Part shown: positions 63,158 to 64,000 of the stretch, in pieces | How the letters are laid out: every line of letters starts with the position of its first letter | Numbering within the stretch: the stretch's first letter is position 1 | From: Bacteroidota bacterium | GTDB lineage: Bacteria; Bacteroidota; Bacteroidia; JAFLBG01 | Length of the DNA: 64,000 bases | Assembly (NCBI GenBank): GCA_017303975.1 | Contig: JAFLBG010000001.1 | Location: 1-64,000, forward strand | Reading direction: 5' to 3' | Notes under the pieces: generated by a model | Told to the model about the DNA's origin: nothing | The model's input: only the letters and a program-made list of their open reading frames with translations | Database searches by the model: none | Program-made: the position numbers and the translations under genes

Positions 63158-64000
63158 TTAATTGTCTCTATCTCTCGAATTCCTTGCTGTTATTGGCAGA
63201 GGGTTGGAGCTAATTTGCTCTAGGTTTTTGCGAGATCTAAAAATATCACAAGCCAAATAAATCGCATTTCTAAAAGACTGTTCGTTTGCTTGATTCTTTC
63301 CTGCAATATCATATCCTGTACCGTGGTCGGGAGATGTTCTAACCACATCTAACCCTGCGGTATAATTAATGCCTGTGCTAAATGCTAGTGTTTTAAAGGG
63401 AATTAAGCCTTGGTCGTGGTACATAGCCAATACTGCATCAAACGAGCTGTGTGTGCCTTGACCAAAAAATCCGTCAGCCGAATAAGGGCCAAATACCATC
63501 AAGCCCTCTTGTCTTGCTTTTTCAATGGCGGGAATAATAGCTGTTTTTTCTTCGTCTCCAATTACTCCGTTATCTCCCGCATGCGGATTAAGCCCTAAAA
63601 CCGCTATGCGTGGCTTACGCACACCAAAATCTTTTATGAGTGATTGATTCAGTAGTTTAATTTTTCTGTACACATTGTCGGTTGTAATGTGCTGTGCTAC
63701 CTGTGCCACCGGAACATGCCCCGTAACCACCGCAACCCTCAGTTGTTCCGAAGCTAATATCATCAATGCGTTTCCGGAAAACTTTTTCTCCAGAAATTCG
63801 GTGTGCCCGGGAAACTTAAAATCGTTTGATTGTATGTTGTTCTTGTTAATTGGGGCTGTTACTAACACATCAATCTTTTTATTCAACAGTGCCACCGTTG
63901 CAGCATCTAGCGATTTAAACGCATACTTTCCTCCATTGGCTGTAGGTTTACCCAATTCCATCTCCACTTCTTCTTCGTAGCAACTTACGAGATTTATTTT
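63158..64000 (-). CDS. pdxA: 4-hydroxythreonine-4-phosphate dehydrogenase (partial)
   Basis: The C-terminal 280 or so residues of PdxA, an NAD enzyme of vitamin B6 synthesis. The frame is open to the window edge, with GTG at 63967 only an internal codon, since the upstream residues continue the PdxA fold (KINLVSCYEEEVEMELGKPT). Metal-site residues are in PGHTEFL, in YHDQGLIPFK and in LNPHAGDNG. The N terminus lies outside the window. Confidence 0.93.
   Translation of the reverse strand, partial: KINLVSCYEEEVEMELGKPTANGGKYAFKSLDAATVALLNKKIDVLVTAPINKNNIQSNDFKFPGHTEFLEKKFSGNALMILASEQLRVAVVTGHVPVAQVAQHITTDNVYRKIKLLNQSLIKDFGVRKPRIAVLGLNPHAGDNGVIGDEEKTAIIPAIEKARQEGLMVFGPYSADGFFGQGTHSSFDAVLAMYHDQGLIPFKTLAFSTGINYTAGLDVVRTSPDHGTGYDIAGKNQANEQSFRNAIYLACDIFRSRKNLEQISSNPLPITARNSRDRDN

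Overview
The window is AT-rich chromosomal DNA from a member of the phylum Bacteroidota. The evidence is: secreted proteins with C-terminal type IX secretion (T9SS) sorting domains; promoters of the Bacteroidota form (TTTG, about 19-21 bases, then TAnnTTTG) in place of -35/-10 boxes; little sign of Shine-Dalgarno sites, with several promoters almost touching the start codon; and phylum-typical gene orders (rplM-rpsI-rpsB-tsf-pyrH-frr; atpBEFHAG without atpD/atpC; ftsX-DUF3098-uppP-truB-queA). A divergent DUF6341-like/DUF6427-like pair hints at the Flavobacteriales side of the phylum, but I cannot fix the genus.

Layout. 1-127: the end of an IS3-family element. 214-2325 (-): a small envelope cluster (Cys-rich small protein, outer-membrane barrel, two lipoproteins, one cytochrome c-like). 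2342-6413 (-): translation operons. 6675-8813: a T9SS-secreted M43 metalloprotease. 8950-14154: ATP synthase operon with intercistronic hairpins. 14265-20259: DsbA-like protein, secreted and lipoprotein genes, an AlkP-TPR-sulfotransferase fusion and a TauE/SafE exporter. 20289-24541: purK, purE, a lipoprotein and mnmG. 24699-31866: a T9SS protein, lepA with palindromes upstream, small membrane proteins, a serine hydrolase and purQ. 31897-36167 (-): DUF3108 protein and leuS. 36291-40794: ftsX, DUF3098, uppP, truB, two RiPP-like precursor peptides and queA. 40935-47742: ispD, LRR protein, EamA transporter and a MORN protein/histidine kinase/LytTR regulator operon. 47743-48182: AT-rich non-coding region with DnaA-box-like sites. 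48183-58861: rpiB, M28 peptidase, lutB, T9SS protein, long PurF, prs with an NrtR-like regulator, serine hydrolase, PLP gamma-synthase/lyase and a DUF433/DUF5615 toxin-antitoxin pair. 58904-63137: glycosyltransferase and two polytopic membrane proteins. The end holds a partial pdxA.

The most striking feature is in leuS. The gene is read through as one 1133-codon frame, but a 438-bp (146-codon) block interrupts it. The block encodes a DUF559 (Vsr-like PD-(D/E)XK) nuclease domain and is bounded by two GC-rich hairpin repeats in inverted orientation. A third, solo copy of the same hairpin repeat lies in frame about 280 codons downstream in the same gene. This looks like a nuclease-carrying, REP-like mobile element that tolerates, or exploits, in-frame residence in an essential tRNA synthetase.

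Other items of interest are the tandem pinensin-like precursor peptides without modification enzymes nearby, helically phased palindromes upstream of lepA, a lipocalin-free 202-codon frame with no normal start codon after its promoter, and the AlkP-TPR-sulfotransferase fusion. Purine genes (purK, purE, purQ, long purF, prs) are scattered through the window and not collected in one operon.
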